From: Bradyrhizobium sp. Ghvi
GTDB lineage: Bacteria; Pseudomonadota; Alphaproteobacteria; Rhizobiales; Xanthobacteraceae
Assembly: GCF_900115265.1 (NCBI RefSeq)
Contig: NZ_FOVU01000022.1
Span: 9,638 to 53,869, forward strand
Length of the DNA stretch: 44,232 nucleotides
Direction of reading: 5' to 3'
Shown here: piece by piece, positions 26,842 to 35,969 of the stretch
How positions within the stretch are numbered: the stretch's first letter is position 1
Layout: each line of letters starts with the position of its first letter
Program-made: the position numbers and the translations under genes
The notes under the pieces: generated by a model
Seen by the model: only the letters and a program-made list of their open reading frames with translations
Told to the model about the DNA's origin: nothing
Database searches by the model: none

Positions 26842-28116
26842 ATGACACCACTTGCGATAGGCATAGACATCGGCACCTCCGGTGCGCGCGCCGTCGCAAT
26901 GCGTGCGGACTTCTCTATTGCCGCGCATTCTGCCGTTTCCCTGGACCGATTTGGCGAAAATGCACGTGACCCCACAATCTGGTGGACGGCCGTCTCCACA
27001 GCTCTAACGGAGCTGCTGTCGCGCTGCGATCGCGCGGAGGCGTGTTCCTTAGCCGTCGACGGTACGTCCGGCACAGTGCTGGCCGTCGACAACGCCGGCC
27101 GCCCCCTCGCCGAACCGTTGATGTACAACGACCGCGTTACCGATGGCGGCATCTTGAACACGATTGCCCGCGAGGCGCCGGAGGCCAGCGCTGCGCACGG
27201 GGCGACATCGGGGTTGGCCAAGGCGTTGTCGTTCCAGGATCTGCCCGGGGCAGCAGCGGTTCTGCATCAGGCAGACTGGATAGCTGGACATTTCTCAGGT
27301 CGCTTTGACACCAGCGATGAAAACAACGCGCTTAAGACCGGCTACGATGCCGAGGGCGGTCGGTGGCCGGACTGGATCGCCGCAACCGGCATGCGGATGG
27401 AACTGCTGCCGCGCGTAACGAGACCTGGCTCGGTCGTTGGCCCGATCACGACAAGTGCGGCCGATCAGTTCGGCCTGCCACGCCAAGCGGTCGTAGTTGC
27501 GGGCACGACCGATGGCTGCGCGTCCTTTCTGGCGACAGGCGCTGCACAGATTGGAGACGGCGTCACAGCGTTGGGATCCTCGCTGACTATCAAGATCCTC
27601 TCGGATCGGCCGATTTCGGCCCCGCGCTATGGGATCTACAGTCATCGGCTGGGTGACGCCTGGCTCGCAGGTGGTGCCTCGAATTCCGGAGGCAGGGTGT
27701 TGGCCCAGCAGTTTGCAGTTCAACGCATCGTCGAACTGAGCGCCACGATCGAACCTGAGACCGATACTGGCCTCGACTACTACCCGCTTGCCGCGGCTGG
27801 CGAGCGCTTTCCGATCGCAGATCCTGAATTTCAGCCAAGAATGGGGCCGCGACCGGCAGCCGATGCCGATCATCTGAAAGCAATGCTTGAGGGCATCGCG
27901 AAGATCGAGGCACTCGGTTATAAACGCCTGGCCGAGCTTGGTGCGCCCCCGCTGACGTCGCTCAGGAGTGTTGGCGGTGGGGCTGCGAATCCAGCCTGGA
28001 CCAGGATCCGGCAGCGTAAGCTAGGGGTCGCGATGCTGCCGCCACTCTCGGACGAGGCGGCTGCCGGCGTCGCAAGGCTCGCGCTGATCGGTGCGCGCCA
28101 GGCGGGACTGCTGTAG
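26842..28116 (+). CDS. FGGY kinase, D-ribulokinase-like
   Basis: A 424-residue FGGY kinase, shorter than RhaK. Phosphate-1 motif LAIGIDIGTSGARAVAM at the N-terminus; GTTDGCASFLATGA near 220; TALGSSLTIKIL and RYGIYSHRLGDAWLAGGASN near 240-275; adenosine motif SVGGGAANPAWTRIR near 375. The SHRLGDAWLAGGASNSGG stretch resembles the plant/cyanobacterial XK-1 group, now regarded as D-ribulose kinases. It is a second sugar kinase within module 2, cotranscribed with the aldolase and the HAD phosphatase. The exact substrate is unknown; a pentulose is the first guess. Confidence 0.8.
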   Translation: MTPLAIGIDIGTSGARAVAMRADFSIAAHSAVSLDRFGENARDPTIWWTAVSTALTELLSRCDRAEACSLAVDGTSGTVLAVDNAGRPLAEPLMYNDRVTDGGILNTIAREAPEASAAHGATSGLAKALSFQDLPGAAAVLHQADWIAGHFSGRFDTSDENNALKTGYDAEGGRWPDWIAATGMRMELLPRVTRPGSVVGPITTSAADQFGLPRQAVVVAGTTDGCASFLATGAAQIGDGVTALGSSLTIKILSDRPISAPRYGIYSHRLGDAWLAGGASNSGGRVLAQQFAVQRIVELSATIEPETDTGLDYYPLAAAGERFPIADPEFQPRMGPRPAADADHLKAMLEGIAKIEALGYKRLAELGAPPLTSLRSVGGGAANPAWTRIRQRKLGVAMLPPLSDEAAAGVARLALIGARQAGLL

Positions 28117-28120
28117 CGCG

Positions 28121-28963
28121 ATGCACATCCAACACCTTAACGGGATCAGCCCGCTCGCCGAACGATACGACGTTTTCCTGCTCGATCAGTTCGGGGTGCT
28201 GCATGATGGTCGGCGGGCCTACCCCGGCGCTGTGCACGCTCTCTCTGCACTGAAGCGCGCGGGCAAGACCATTATACTGGTTTCGAATTCCGGCAAACGC
28301 GCTGCGCCGAACGAAGCCCGCTTGTTGAAACTTGGCTTTGATGCGGGAAGCTGGGACCACTTCGTTTCCTCCGGCGAGGTAGCGTGGCGCTCCTTCGCTG
28401 ACATGATAACGGCGGGGAGATTGCGACCAGGTACGAAATGTCTGCTGATCAGCCGCGACGCTGATTGCTCCGCAGTCGAAAGCTTGCCCCTCACGTTGAC
28501 TGATAGCGGTGGCGATGCCGAACTGGTCCTCATTTCGGGCAGCGAGGGTGACCGTTATGATCTCGACCATTATCGTGCGCTGCTCGCTCCGGCGGCCGCG
28601 CGAGGCATAGCATGTTTCTGTACGAATCCCGACAAGGTTATGCTGACGGCTGTCGGTCCGCGCTTCGGAGCCGGCGAGTTGGCTAATCTCTATGAGAAAC
28701 TGGGAGGCGCTGTCATCCGGATCGGCAAACCCAACGCGGAAATCTTCGAGACCTCGCTCGAATTTGCAGGCAGACCAGACCGTGCACGTGTCGTCTGCGT
28801 CGGCGACAGCCTGGAGCATGACATCGTCGGTGGGCGTCGGGTGGGGCTTGCGACTACGCTGGTGCTCTCGGGTATACTCAAAAGCACCGCCGATCTGACG
28901 GCGTTGTTTCAGCGAATGGGCGTCTTTCCGGACTACACGATCGACACCTTCTGCTGGGGCTGA
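28121..28963 (+). CDS. HAD-superfamily (class IIA) phosphatase
   Basis: A 280-residue HAD hydrolase of subclass IIA. Motif I DQFGVLHDG (nucleophile Asp 22), motif II VSNSGKRA near 60, motif III GKPNAEIFE near 205, motif IV CVGDSLEHDI near 225. This resembles the TIGR01459-like group found beside sugar operons in Rhizobiales. It may remove phosphate from toxic or mis-phosphorylated sugar phosphates. ATG 28121 lies four bases after the kinase stop; the longer frame from 28091 overlaps the kinase gene and is rejected. Confidence 0.82.
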   Translation: MHIQHLNGISPLAERYDVFLLDQFGVLHDGRRAYPGAVHALSALKRAGKTIILVSNSGKRAAPNEARLLKLGFDAGSWDHFVSSGEVAWRSFADMITAGRLRPGTKCLLISRDADCSAVESLPLTLTDSGGDAELVLISGSEGDRYDLDHYRALLAPAAARGIACFCTNPDKVMLTAVGPRFGAGELANLYEKLGGAVIRIGKPNAEIFETSLEFAGRPDRARVVCVGDSLEHDIVGGRRVGLATTLVLSGILKSTADLTALFQRMGVFPDYTIDTFCWG

Positions 28964-29018
28964 TCTCTGCGGCCGCACCCGCTTGAGTGGTGTGTGCAAG
29001 CACCTAAAAGACCGAAAG

Positions 29019-29126
29019 TCAGTGTTTCGCCGCTGGCCCACCGCTGAGCCACTTGATGAGATCAACCGTCGTTGCATCTCCAGCGCGGAGCGAGGTGATC
29101 TGATTGTCGGCTTCGATCCTTAGCAT
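29019..29126 (-). CDS. Possible 35-residue small protein
   Basis: ATG 29126 is preceded by a good GGAGG and lies 11 bases after the aldo/keto reductase stop. The frame runs 35 codons (MLRIEADNQITSLRAGDATT to PAAKH). No family recognised. The ribosome site and spacing argue for translation, but it could equally be the remaining N-terminus of a lost downstream gene. Confidence 0.4.
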   Translation of the reverse strand: MLRIEADNQITSLRAGDATTVDLIKWLSGGPAAKH

Positions 29127-29136
29127 ATCCTCCGCT

Positions 29137-30162
29137 CTACCCAGGAACAGGCGCTTCTGTGTCCAGCAGGCGCGCTGCCTTGAGATCGCTCCAGAGTGCG
29201 GCTGGCACTGAGGCGGTCAGCGCTGCCAAGTTGCGCTCGACCTCCTGCGCGTTATGCGCCCCGAGCACTACGCTCGCGACAGCGGGATGACCAAGCGCGA
29301 AATGCAGAGCGGCCGTCGGCAGCGGTACTCCATGAGCTGCGCAGATCTGCTGGATTTCGACGACCTTCGAAAGGATGTGCGGCGGCGCATCCTGATAATT
29401 GTACTTGGCGCCCTTGATGGCGCCCGTCGCCAGAATCCCCGAATTGAACACTCCGCCGAGCAGCACCGCGATGCCCTGCTTCAGCGCCAGCGGCATGAAC
29501 TCCTCGAGTGCCGGCTGCTCCAGCAGCGAATAGCGTCCGGCGAGTAGCATCACCTCGAAGGATCCGGCTTGCGCAAAGCGCACGCACATTTCGGCTTCAT
29601 TGACGCCGATCCCAATGCCCGCCAGGACACCTTCGGAACGAAGCTTGTCGAGCGCTACATAGGCCCCTGACATCGCCTCGCGAAAGCGATCTTCGATCGC
29701 GTTCTTGCCGTGGGTCCACACATCGACATCATGGATCAGCAACAGGTCGATACGGTCAGTGCCAAGCCGCAACAGCGATTGCTCGACCGAGCGCATGGTG
29801 CCGTCGTAGGAATAATCGACAACGGCCCGGTGCGGCTGGCCGCCGACAAACCCGGACCGAGTCTCGGGCTCGTGAAAGGGATCCATCCAGCGACCCGTCT
29901 TGGTGCAAAGCACCACATCCTTGCGCTGCACACGCCGCAGCGCCGTTCCGCAGCGATGTTCCGACAGACCATTGCCATAGTGCGGCGACGTGTCGAGCAA
30001 ATTGATGCCGAGCTCGAAGGCACGGCTTGCAGCGGCGATCGCGGTCTGGTCGTCGAGCTCGAGAAAGAGATCGCCCAGTGGCGCGGTTCCGAAGCCGAGG
30101 ATGGAAACTTCAAGTCCGGTCCGGCCAAGGGTGCGACGCGGCAAAGCCGATTGCGAAACCAT
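29137..30162 (-). CDS. Aldo/keto reductase, D-threo-aldose 1-dehydrogenase-like
   Basis: A 341-residue (beta/alpha)8 aldo/keto reductase. The catalytic tetrad is visible: Asp near 58 and Tyr near 63 (LLDTSPHYGNGLSE), Lys near 90 (VLCTKTGRWMDP), His near 143 (DLLLIHDVD). The opening RRTLGRTGLEVSILGFGTAP is typical. The pattern fits the L-fucose/D-threo-aldose 1-dehydrogenase and pyridoxal reductase branch. It is convergent with the HAD gene, possibly expressed separately. It could oxidise an aldose entering module 2 or reduce the aldehyde released by the aldolase; both are inference. Confidence 0.85.
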   Translation of the reverse strand: MVSQSALPRRTLGRTGLEVSILGFGTAPLGDLFLELDDQTAIAAASRAFELGINLLDTSPHYGNGLSEHRCGTALRRVQRKDVVLCTKTGRWMDPFHEPETRSGFVGGQPHRAVVDYSYDGTMRSVEQSLLRLGTDRIDLLLIHDVDVWTHGKNAIEDRFREAMSGAYVALDKLRSEGVLAGIGIGVNEAEMCVRFAQAGSFEVMLLAGRYSLLEQPALEEFMPLALKQGIAVLLGGVFNSGILATGAIKGAKYNYQDAPPHILSKVVEIQQICAAHGVPLPTAALHFALGHPAVASVVLGAHNAQEVERNLAALTASVPAALWSDLKAARLLDTEAPVPG

Positions 30163-31070
30163 GATGGATTGCTGCCCTTCTCCGCGGTCTCAATGACGCG
30201 CTGGTCTCGTACGTGGTGATGCGCAGCCTATGTATTTGCCGCGACGTGTCAACGCGAAGGATGAGCACCAGGGCGCAAAGTTGCTCAGCTCGACGAACAT
30301 TAAGGCAAGAGGTCATTTGGATTCGATCCGACATTTCCGATCAATTGGATGTACGTTGACGAGACCGAGCTCGTTTGGTTTCAAGTCGAACGGCAACACG
30401 ACCTCGCGAGCGCGCAGTTGAGATTACTTCGATCAAGCCGATCTCCGGATCGCGCCCGGCTGCGATTATGAGGTGTTTTGCGATATCGGAGGCGCGATGC
30501 GAATCGGAAAGCAGCTCCTTTGGCAAGAAAGCGCATGTCCAGTCGAATTCGCCCGCGCAATAAACTATCTGTCTACGGCTCACTTTTTCGTCTTGCAGCT
30601 TGGCGGCTAGTGAAATCTCGCAACTCGCGGTTCAGAGCGACATCTCGGACCTCGTCCAGCATCAGCCCTCTTCTCTCGTGCGCCCTAGCTCCCACGTCTC
30701 CCGAGATGTAACGATGTGCAATCTCTACTCGGTGACCAAAAAACGTTGATGCCATCCTCCGATTGGAGCGCTGAACAGCCGCGTGGGAAATCTGCCAAGC
30801 ATGCCGAGCATCCATCGTGACTATCCCGCCCCATCGTCCGGAACGCCGCGGGTGGGTGTGAGATCGTGCTGGTGCGATGGAGAATGCCTTATGGACGCAA
30901 CCAAGAAGCGCGCTCAAAAGCTCGAGGCCAAAGGCTTTCGGTCGACTTCAAGAACTGCCCGCCGTCCCGTACCGTTCACGAGCTTCGGCGACTACGACAC
31001 AATAGATGGCAAGAACGTCCCCCCGGAAGTCACACGTGCGCCCACGTGTTCCCGCCTCTTCATACCATCT
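30163..31070. other. 908-base gap between modules 2 and 3
   Basis: No recognisable gene. Two overlapping minus-strand frames (30573-30917 and 30341-30583) of 114 and 80 codons have no family resemblance. A plus-strand frame from ATG 30891 starts MDATKKRAQKLEAKGFRS, faintly like the N-terminus of small HTH antitoxins, then loses it. The gap must hold the promoter of the aldo/keto reductase gene. It may be a scar from joining two modules. Confidence 0.35.
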
Positions 31071-32579
31071 CTAGATGCAGCTCTCAAACGCGTCCCTCTG
31101 CGCAGGCGTCAAATGTAGGCCGTGCTTGGTGCGCCTATCCAAGAAATCGGCGGCCCGGCGCGCCCATTCCGTTTCGCGGAGCCAATTTGCTTCTCGCTCA
31201 TAGAAATCGCCGCCGAAGTGCCGGCCAAGATCAGCCGCGATACGGGTCGATCCGAGCAGGTCGCGTGCGCGCGTCCCATAGAGGCGCGCATAGTGATGAA
31301 TCAGCCTGCGCGGAAGATCGGGATAGTCGCGCGCAAGACCACCGAGGAAATCATCGAAGCTGCCACCGATGTCGCCACCCGGCAGCGGTCGGTCCGCCGT
31401 CCAGGCCGACGACATTGCCGGAAACCAGGGCACGAGGCGCTGCAGCGCCTGCTCCGCCAGCTTTCTGTAGGTCGTGATCTTACCGCCGAAGATGGACAGC
31501 AGCGGCGGCGCATCATGGGCACCGTGCACCTCGAAGACATAGTCGCGCGTCACCGCGGAGGGATTTTCGGCACTGTCGTCGTAGAGCGGTCGGACGCCGG
31601 AAAACGCGTGCACAATCTCGCTCTCCTGCGGCGGCGTTCGGAAGTACCGACCCAGCACCTGCAACAGATAGTCGGTCTCGCCCTTGTCGATCGTGACGTC
31701 CTCGGCCTTGCCTCGGTACGGAATGTCGGTGGTGCCAATCAGCGCTAGATCGTCCTCGTAGGGGTTGACGAAGATCACGCGACCGTCCGCATTCTGCAGC
31801 AGATAAGCCTGCGGCCCGCTCCAGAATTTCGGCACCACAATGTGGCTGCCCTTGACGAGCCGCACGTTGTGCGCGGAGTTCAGCCCCACGATCCCCTGGA
31901 GCACATCCCGAACCCAGGGGCCTGCCGCATTGACCAGCGCACGAGAGCGCACCACCTGCGTCCTGCCGTCATCGCTCTGCACCTCAAGCAGCCACATGCC
32001 ATCTTCGCGCCGCGCCTGCACGGCGCGGGTGCGCGGCAGGATCGTGGCGCCGTTCCGTGCGGCATCGATGAGGTTCAATATCACCAACCGGGCATCATCG
32101 ACCCAGCAGTCCGAATATTCAAAGGCTCGCCTGAATTCGGCGCGCAATGGCGCCCCCTCCGGTGCGTGCGACAGATCGAGGCCGCGGCTTGCCGCCAGGC
32201 GCTTACGGCCGCCGAGATGATCGTAGAGAAACAGACCGGTGCGAATCAGCCATGCGGACCGCTGCTCCGGCGAGTGGGGCAGCACGAAGCGCATCGGCCA
32301 GATGATGTGCGGCGCCGACGCAAGCAGGACCTCCCGTTCGATCAGGGCCTCGCGGACCAGGCGAAATTCGTAATATTCGAGGTAGCGCAAGCCGCCGTGC
32401 ACGAGCTTTCCGGAGCGCGACGAGGTGCCTTCGGCAAAATCGTCCTTCTCGCACAACAGGACCCTCAGTCCGCGGCCGGCCGCGTCGCGGGCGATGCCGG
32501 CACCATTGATGCCGCCGCCGATGATGGCAATGTCGACCAGCCCGTGATCTCGAGCCGGGCCCGGCACCGTCACGGTCAT
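31071..32579 (-). CDS. EryB/GlpD-like FAD polyol-phosphate dehydrogenase
   Basis: A 502-residue FAD-dependent dehydrogenase of the glycerol-3-phosphate dehydrogenase family. FAD motif IGGGINGAGIARDAAGRG near 20-37; GTSSRSGKLVHGGLRYLEYY near 60-80; VKGSHIVVPKFW near 265; FSGVRPLYDD near 345. It looks closer to erythritol-phosphate dehydrogenase EryB of Brucella and rhizobia than to GlpD. Such enzymes oxidise the carbon next to the phosphate-bearing carbon, giving a ketose-1-phosphate and passing electrons to quinone. ATG 32579 overlaps the aldolase stop by four bases. It is the last gene of the module 3 operon. Exact polyol unknown. Confidence 0.88.
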   Translation of the reverse strand: MTVTVPGPARDHGLVDIAIIGGGINGAGIARDAAGRGLRVLLCEKDDFAEGTSSRSGKLVHGGLRYLEYYEFRLVREALIEREVLLASAPHIIWPMRFVLPHSPEQRSAWLIRTGLFLYDHLGGRKRLAASRGLDLSHAPEGAPLRAEFRRAFEYSDCWVDDARLVILNLIDAARNGATILPRTRAVQARREDGMWLLEVQSDDGRTQVVRSRALVNAAGPWVRDVLQGIVGLNSAHNVRLVKGSHIVVPKFWSGPQAYLLQNADGRVIFVNPYEDDLALIGTTDIPYRGKAEDVTIDKGETDYLLQVLGRYFRTPPQESEIVHAFSGVRPLYDDSAENPSAVTRDYVFEVHGAHDAPPLLSIFGGKITTYRKLAEQALQRLVPWFPAMSSAWTADRPLPGGDIGGSFDDFLGGLARDYPDLPRRLIHHYARLYGTRARDLLGSTRIAADLGRHFGGDFYEREANWLRETEWARRAADFLDRRTKHGLHLTPAQRDAFESCI

Positions 32580-33334
32580 TTTCTGCTGCTGCGCTTCTTC
32601 TCGGACGCTCGTCCTGCAGCCGCGACGCGCGCCTTGGCAGCCTTCCCCTTCACGGCTTCGCGCTTCGCCGGCTTGCTCTTGGGCTGCTGCAATCCGTAGG
32701 TGGAAAATCCCTTCGCGGTATCGGCGATCTCCGACTCGCTCAGGATGTGGGGCGCGCCGAGCGCGAGCGAGAGATAATATTGACGCGCGATAGTCTCGAG
32801 CTCGACCGCGAGCCACATCGCCTTGTCCAGATTGGCGCCAACCGCGATCATGCCGTGATTGGCGAGCAGACAACCGTTGCGACCTTCCAGCGCTTGCAGG
32901 GCGAGTTCGGACAGCTCCGCGGTACCGTAGCGTGCGTAGCCCGCGCAGCGGATGTCGTTGCCGCCGAACGCTGCCATCATGTAGTGGCAGGCCGGAATCG
33001 GCTTGCGCGCGATCGCAAGCACGGTGGCATAGGTCGAATGGGTATGGACGACACCGCCAACATCCGGCCGACCACGCATGATATCGAGATGAAAGCGCCA
33101 TTCGGTGGAGGGCTGCAGCGGTCCTTCCCAGGAGCCGTGCTCGCCTTCGAGCGGCATCGAAGCAATCATCTCCGGCTTCATGGCGTCATAGGGCGTCGCC
33201 GATGGCGTGATCAGCATCCAGTCCTTGTAGCGGGCCGAGATATTGCCCGACGTTCCCTGGTTCAGGCCCGAGGCGTTCATCCACCGGCACTTGGCGATTA
33301 TCGCTTCGCGCAACTGTCGCTCCTCACGAGTCAT
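32576..33334 (-). CDS. Class II aldolase, FucA-like, with basic C-terminal tail
   Basis: A 252-residue class II aldolase/adducin-family protein. Motifs: LNQGTSGNISARYKDWMLIT near 20-40 (phosphate binding), STEWRFHLDIM near 72 (catalytic Glu), VVHTHSTYATVL near 90 (zinc His pair) and LLANHGMIAVG near 152 (third His). The fold ends near 215; the last 35 residues are an Ala/Lys/Arg-rich tail (KSKPAKREAVKGKAAKARVA, then SEKKRSSRK) not usual for FucA. Role: cleavage of a ketose-1-phosphate to dihydroxyacetone phosphate plus an aldehyde; a decarboxylase role, as in OtnC of tetronate pathways, is a real alternative. ATG 33334 is preferred; AAGGTG lies upstream. Confidence 0.85.
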   Translation of the reverse strand: MTREERQLREAIIAKCRWMNASGLNQGTSGNISARYKDWMLITPSATPYDAMKPEMIASMPLEGEHGSWEGPLQPSTEWRFHLDIMRGRPDVGGVVHTHSTYATVLAIARKPIPACHYMMAAFGGNDIRCAGYARYGTAELSELALQALEGRNGCLLANHGMIAVGANLDKAMWLAVELETIARQYYLSLALGAPHILSESEIADTAKGFSTYGLQQPKSKPAKREAVKGKAAKARVAAAGRASEKKRSSRK

Positions 33335-33353
33335 GTCGAAACACCTTTCGTCT

Positions 33354-34394
33354 TCAGCAAGGGTTGAGCGGCGGCTCACCGGCGAGATACCGGCGAACCT
33401 CTTCCGCGGCCTGATCGGCAGCAATGGTGACGGTGCGCAAGGAGGCGCCAGCGATGTGCGGCGTCAGCGTGACGTTCGGCAGTTGTAGCAGCGGCCAGTC
33501 CGGCGGCACAGGTTCGACTGCAAAGGTATCGAGCATGGCGCCGCCAAGACGTCCCGAGGACAGGGCTTCATAGAGCGCCACGTAGTCGACCAGCGGGCCG
33601 CGCGCCGTGTTGATCAGTAAGGCGCCTGGTTTGGCTTGCGCGAGTGCCGTGCGATCGATGAAGCCCGTCGTCTCACTGGTGACGCGCGCATGCAGGCTGA
33701 TGACATCGGCGCGCGCCAGCAGATCCGCCAGGGCAACATGCTCAACACCGTCATTGCGGTCCTGCGCGCTGAGCTGAACGTAGGGATCGGCGACCAGAAT
33801 CTTGCAGCCGAAGGCCTTGAGCAGCTTCACCACGCGGGTGCCGATTGCGCCATAGCCGACGATGCCGACCGTCATCTCGCCGAGCTCGCGGCCGGTGCGA
33901 TCGGCGCGATAGAGATCGCCGCGCCATTCGCCACCGCGCATGGATTCGTGCCCGCTGCGGATCAGGCGCGTCTCGGCGAGGATGGCACCGATGGTGAATT
34001 CAGCCACCGCGCTCGCGTTGCGGCCGGGCGTGTTGACGACCATCACTCCGTGGTCGCGCGTGGCCTGCATGTCGACATTGACGGGACCGCCGCGCGAGAC
34101 CGCAACGAATTTCAGGTTCGGCAAACGCTCCAGCATCGATCGCGTGATCGGGGCGAGATGCGTCACAAGCAGCGCCGAATCACCGATGAAGTCGGCAACC
34201 TCGTCCGGGTCGCCCATGAACTCCTTCAGCCCATCGAGCGTCGAGCCGGCATAGCCGTGCTCCATCGGCTGATCCGGCCAGGGCTGCTCCAGACGACGGA
34301 TGTCGACGCCGTTGCCGCAGGCAGCCGTGATCTTCTCGGCGAATACCGACGGCAGCATGAAGCGATCACCGACGATGGCGATGGAACTAGACAT
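33354..34394 (-). CDS. D-isomer 2-hydroxyacid dehydrogenase (SerA-like)
   Basis: A 346-residue NAD(P)-dependent dehydrogenase. NAD motif VGIVGYGAIGTRVVKLL near 170; catalytic Arg in INTARGPLVDY near 255, Glu in LDTFAVEPVP near 285, His in LTPHIAGAS near 305. It belongs to the phosphoglycerate/glyoxylate/hydroxypyruvate reductase superfamily; the exact acid cannot be read. ATG 34394 lies eight bases inside the kinase gene end. Between a kinase and an aldolase, it may reduce glyoxylate or hydroxypyruvate derived from the released aldehyde, or act on a phospho-tetronate. Confidence 0.88.
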   Translation of the reverse strand: MSSSIAIVGDRFMLPSVFAEKITAACGNGVDIRRLEQPWPDQPMEHGYAGSTLDGLKEFMGDPDEVADFIGDSALLVTHLAPITRSMLERLPNLKFVAVSRGGPVNVDMQATRDHGVMVVNTPGRNASAVAEFTIGAILAETRLIRSGHESMRGGEWRGDLYRADRTGRELGEMTVGIVGYGAIGTRVVKLLKAFGCKILVADPYVQLSAQDRNDGVEHVALADLLARADVISLHARVTSETTGFIDRTALAQAKPGALLINTARGPLVDYVALYEALSSGRLGGAMLDTFAVEPVPPDWPLLQLPNVTLTPHIAGASLRTVTIAADQAAEEVRRYLAGEPPLNPC

Positions 34395-35967
34395 GACCGG
34401 CTCCCGCACGCAGTGCCGCGAGCTGCTTCCAGACCGGCTGCGCCGCGAGCCTGGCCTCCACATAAGCTGGGAAAATCTTTGCATAGCGCGCGGCCAACGC
34501 CGGATCCGGCGTTTGTGGTTCGTTCAAATACGGTCTCACCCAGTCCTCCGCGCAGGCCCTCATATCCGGATACAGTCCGGTCGCGATGGCCGCGATCATC
34601 GCAGCCCCAGCAGCCCCGGCTTCGCCGCGGCAGCAGACGCGCACATTGCATTCTAGCGCAGCCCCAAGGATGGACCCAAGCGCGCGGCTGCGCGCGGCGC
34701 CGCCGGTGATCCGGACCTCGCCCGGCAACGTCCCCATCGCGGAATAACAATCGCGCGCGGCGAAGGCGAGCCCTTCCATCACGGCGCGCATCAGGTCCCA
34801 ATAGCCGTGTCGCGTCCGAAGACCGATCAGTTGCGCGCAGGCCTCATGCGCGACGAACGGCCCGCGTTCGCCCGCATCGGAGATGAAGGGATGAAACAGG
34901 AGCTCGCCGGCCTTTGCCTCCAGGACCTTCTCGTCCAGATGGCGGATCAGATCGGCACGCGAGCGCACGATGTTCTCGGAGGCCAAAAGATCGCGCGCAA
35001 GATCGAGCAGCCAATCGATGTTCAGCGTTGCCGCCATGTTCGACTGCATCTGGGTGTAATGCCCGGCGACCGGGAACGGCATGGTATAGCCGGTCGCCTC
35101 CGCATTCAGCGTGACCGCGTCAGCGCTGGTGACGAGACGCATGTGCATGCCGGTGGACCCGATGATGGTGCAGCCGATATCGGGCGATGGATCGTAGAGG
35201 CCCGCGCCGAGCGCATTGCAGACGACGTCGACATAGCCAAGCGAGACCGGCACGCCCTCAGGCAGTCCGGTCTCCATTGCAGCGGCGGCACAAAGTGGAT
35301 GCGTCGTCGTGACCCCGTCGACGACCTCGGGAAAAAGGGCCGCGCAGTCGGCGATGCCGATGATACGCGCCGTCTCCGCATCAAAATGGCGCTTGCGGAA
35401 ATCGCCGCTGGTGAAGGTCGCCTCCGACGGATCGGTCGCACGCCGACGGGTGAGCAGGAAGTAGAGCCAATCCTTGCAATGAAAAGCCGTCTTTGCGCGC
35501 GACAGAGCCTCGGGTGCGTGCGCCTGCAACCAGGCAAGCTGCGGCCCCTGCTGGCAGGCGTTGAGTCCCGATCCCGTGCGTCGATAGAGCGCGGCGTTGC
35601 GTTCGCTCGAGCGGATTCCTTCGACGAGGCTGGCAGCGCGGGAATCCAGCCATAGCAGCGCCGGCGCGACCGGACGGCCGTCATCGTCGATCAGCCAGGT
35701 GCCATCTCCCTGCCCCGTGACCCCGACGGCAGCAAGGCGCTGGGAAATATCAGGTACGGCCGCCACCAGCCCGCGCAAGGCGGCGACCGTGTCGGTCCAG
35801 GTCCGCGACATGTCCTGCTCGACATGGCCGCCCGGCGAGGTCATGTATGTATTGGGCAGAGAGAAATCGCCCAGGTGCCGCCCGTCGTACGAGAACGCCA
35901 CGGCCTTGATCAGAGACGTGCCGGCATCGATCCCGATGATCACGTCCCGCTGCAGCGAGGTCTGCAT
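34387..35967 (-). CDS. EryA-like polyol kinase (FGGY family)
   Basis: A 526-residue FGGY kinase close in pattern to erythritol kinase EryA. VIIGIDAGTSLIKAVAF at the N-terminus; VTGQGDGTWLIDDDG near 92; HCKDWLYFLL and RRATDPSEATFTSGDFRKRH near 175-205; CTIIGSTGMHMRL near 270; ITGGAARSRALGSILGAALE near 420. EryA phosphorylates erythritol (and in relatives adonitol or L-arabitol) on a terminal hydroxyl. ATG 35967 is two bases after the ATPase gene stop; the longer frame inside that gene is rejected. The family call is strong; the polyol is uncertain because the rest of the erythritol pathway is missing here. Confidence 0.88.
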   Translation of the reverse strand: MQTSLQRDVIIGIDAGTSLIKAVAFSYDGRHLGDFSLPNTYMTSPGGHVEQDMSRTWTDTVAALRGLVAAVPDISQRLAAVGVTGQGDGTWLIDDDGRPVAPALLWLDSRAASLVEGIRSSERNAALYRRTGSGLNACQQGPQLAWLQAHAPEALSRAKTAFHCKDWLYFLLTRRRATDPSEATFTSGDFRKRHFDAETARIIGIADCAALFPEVVDGVTTTHPLCAAAAMETGLPEGVPVSLGYVDVVCNALGAGLYDPSPDIGCTIIGSTGMHMRLVTSADAVTLNAEATGYTMPFPVAGHYTQMQSNMAATLNIDWLLDLARDLLASENIVRSRADLIRHLDEKVLEAKAGELLFHPFISDAGERGPFVAHEACAQLIGLRTRHGYWDLMRAVMEGLAFAARDCYSAMGTLPGEVRITGGAARSRALGSILGAALECNVRVCCRGEAGAAGAAMIAAIATGLYPDMRACAEDWVRPYLNEPQTPDPALAARYAKIFPAYVEARLAAQPVWKQLAALRAGAGHV

Positions 35968-35969
35968 GA

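Noticed and set aside
27962..29077. 371-codon minus-strand frame opposite the kinase and HAD genes
   Set aside because: It runs antisense to two well-recognised genes and has no family resemblance: a shadow frame in GC-rich DNA.
31071..33101. Long 676-codon version of the EryB-like protein
   Set aside because: The first 170 codons overlap the aldolase gene in another frame; ATG 32579 with an ATGA overlap is the natural start.
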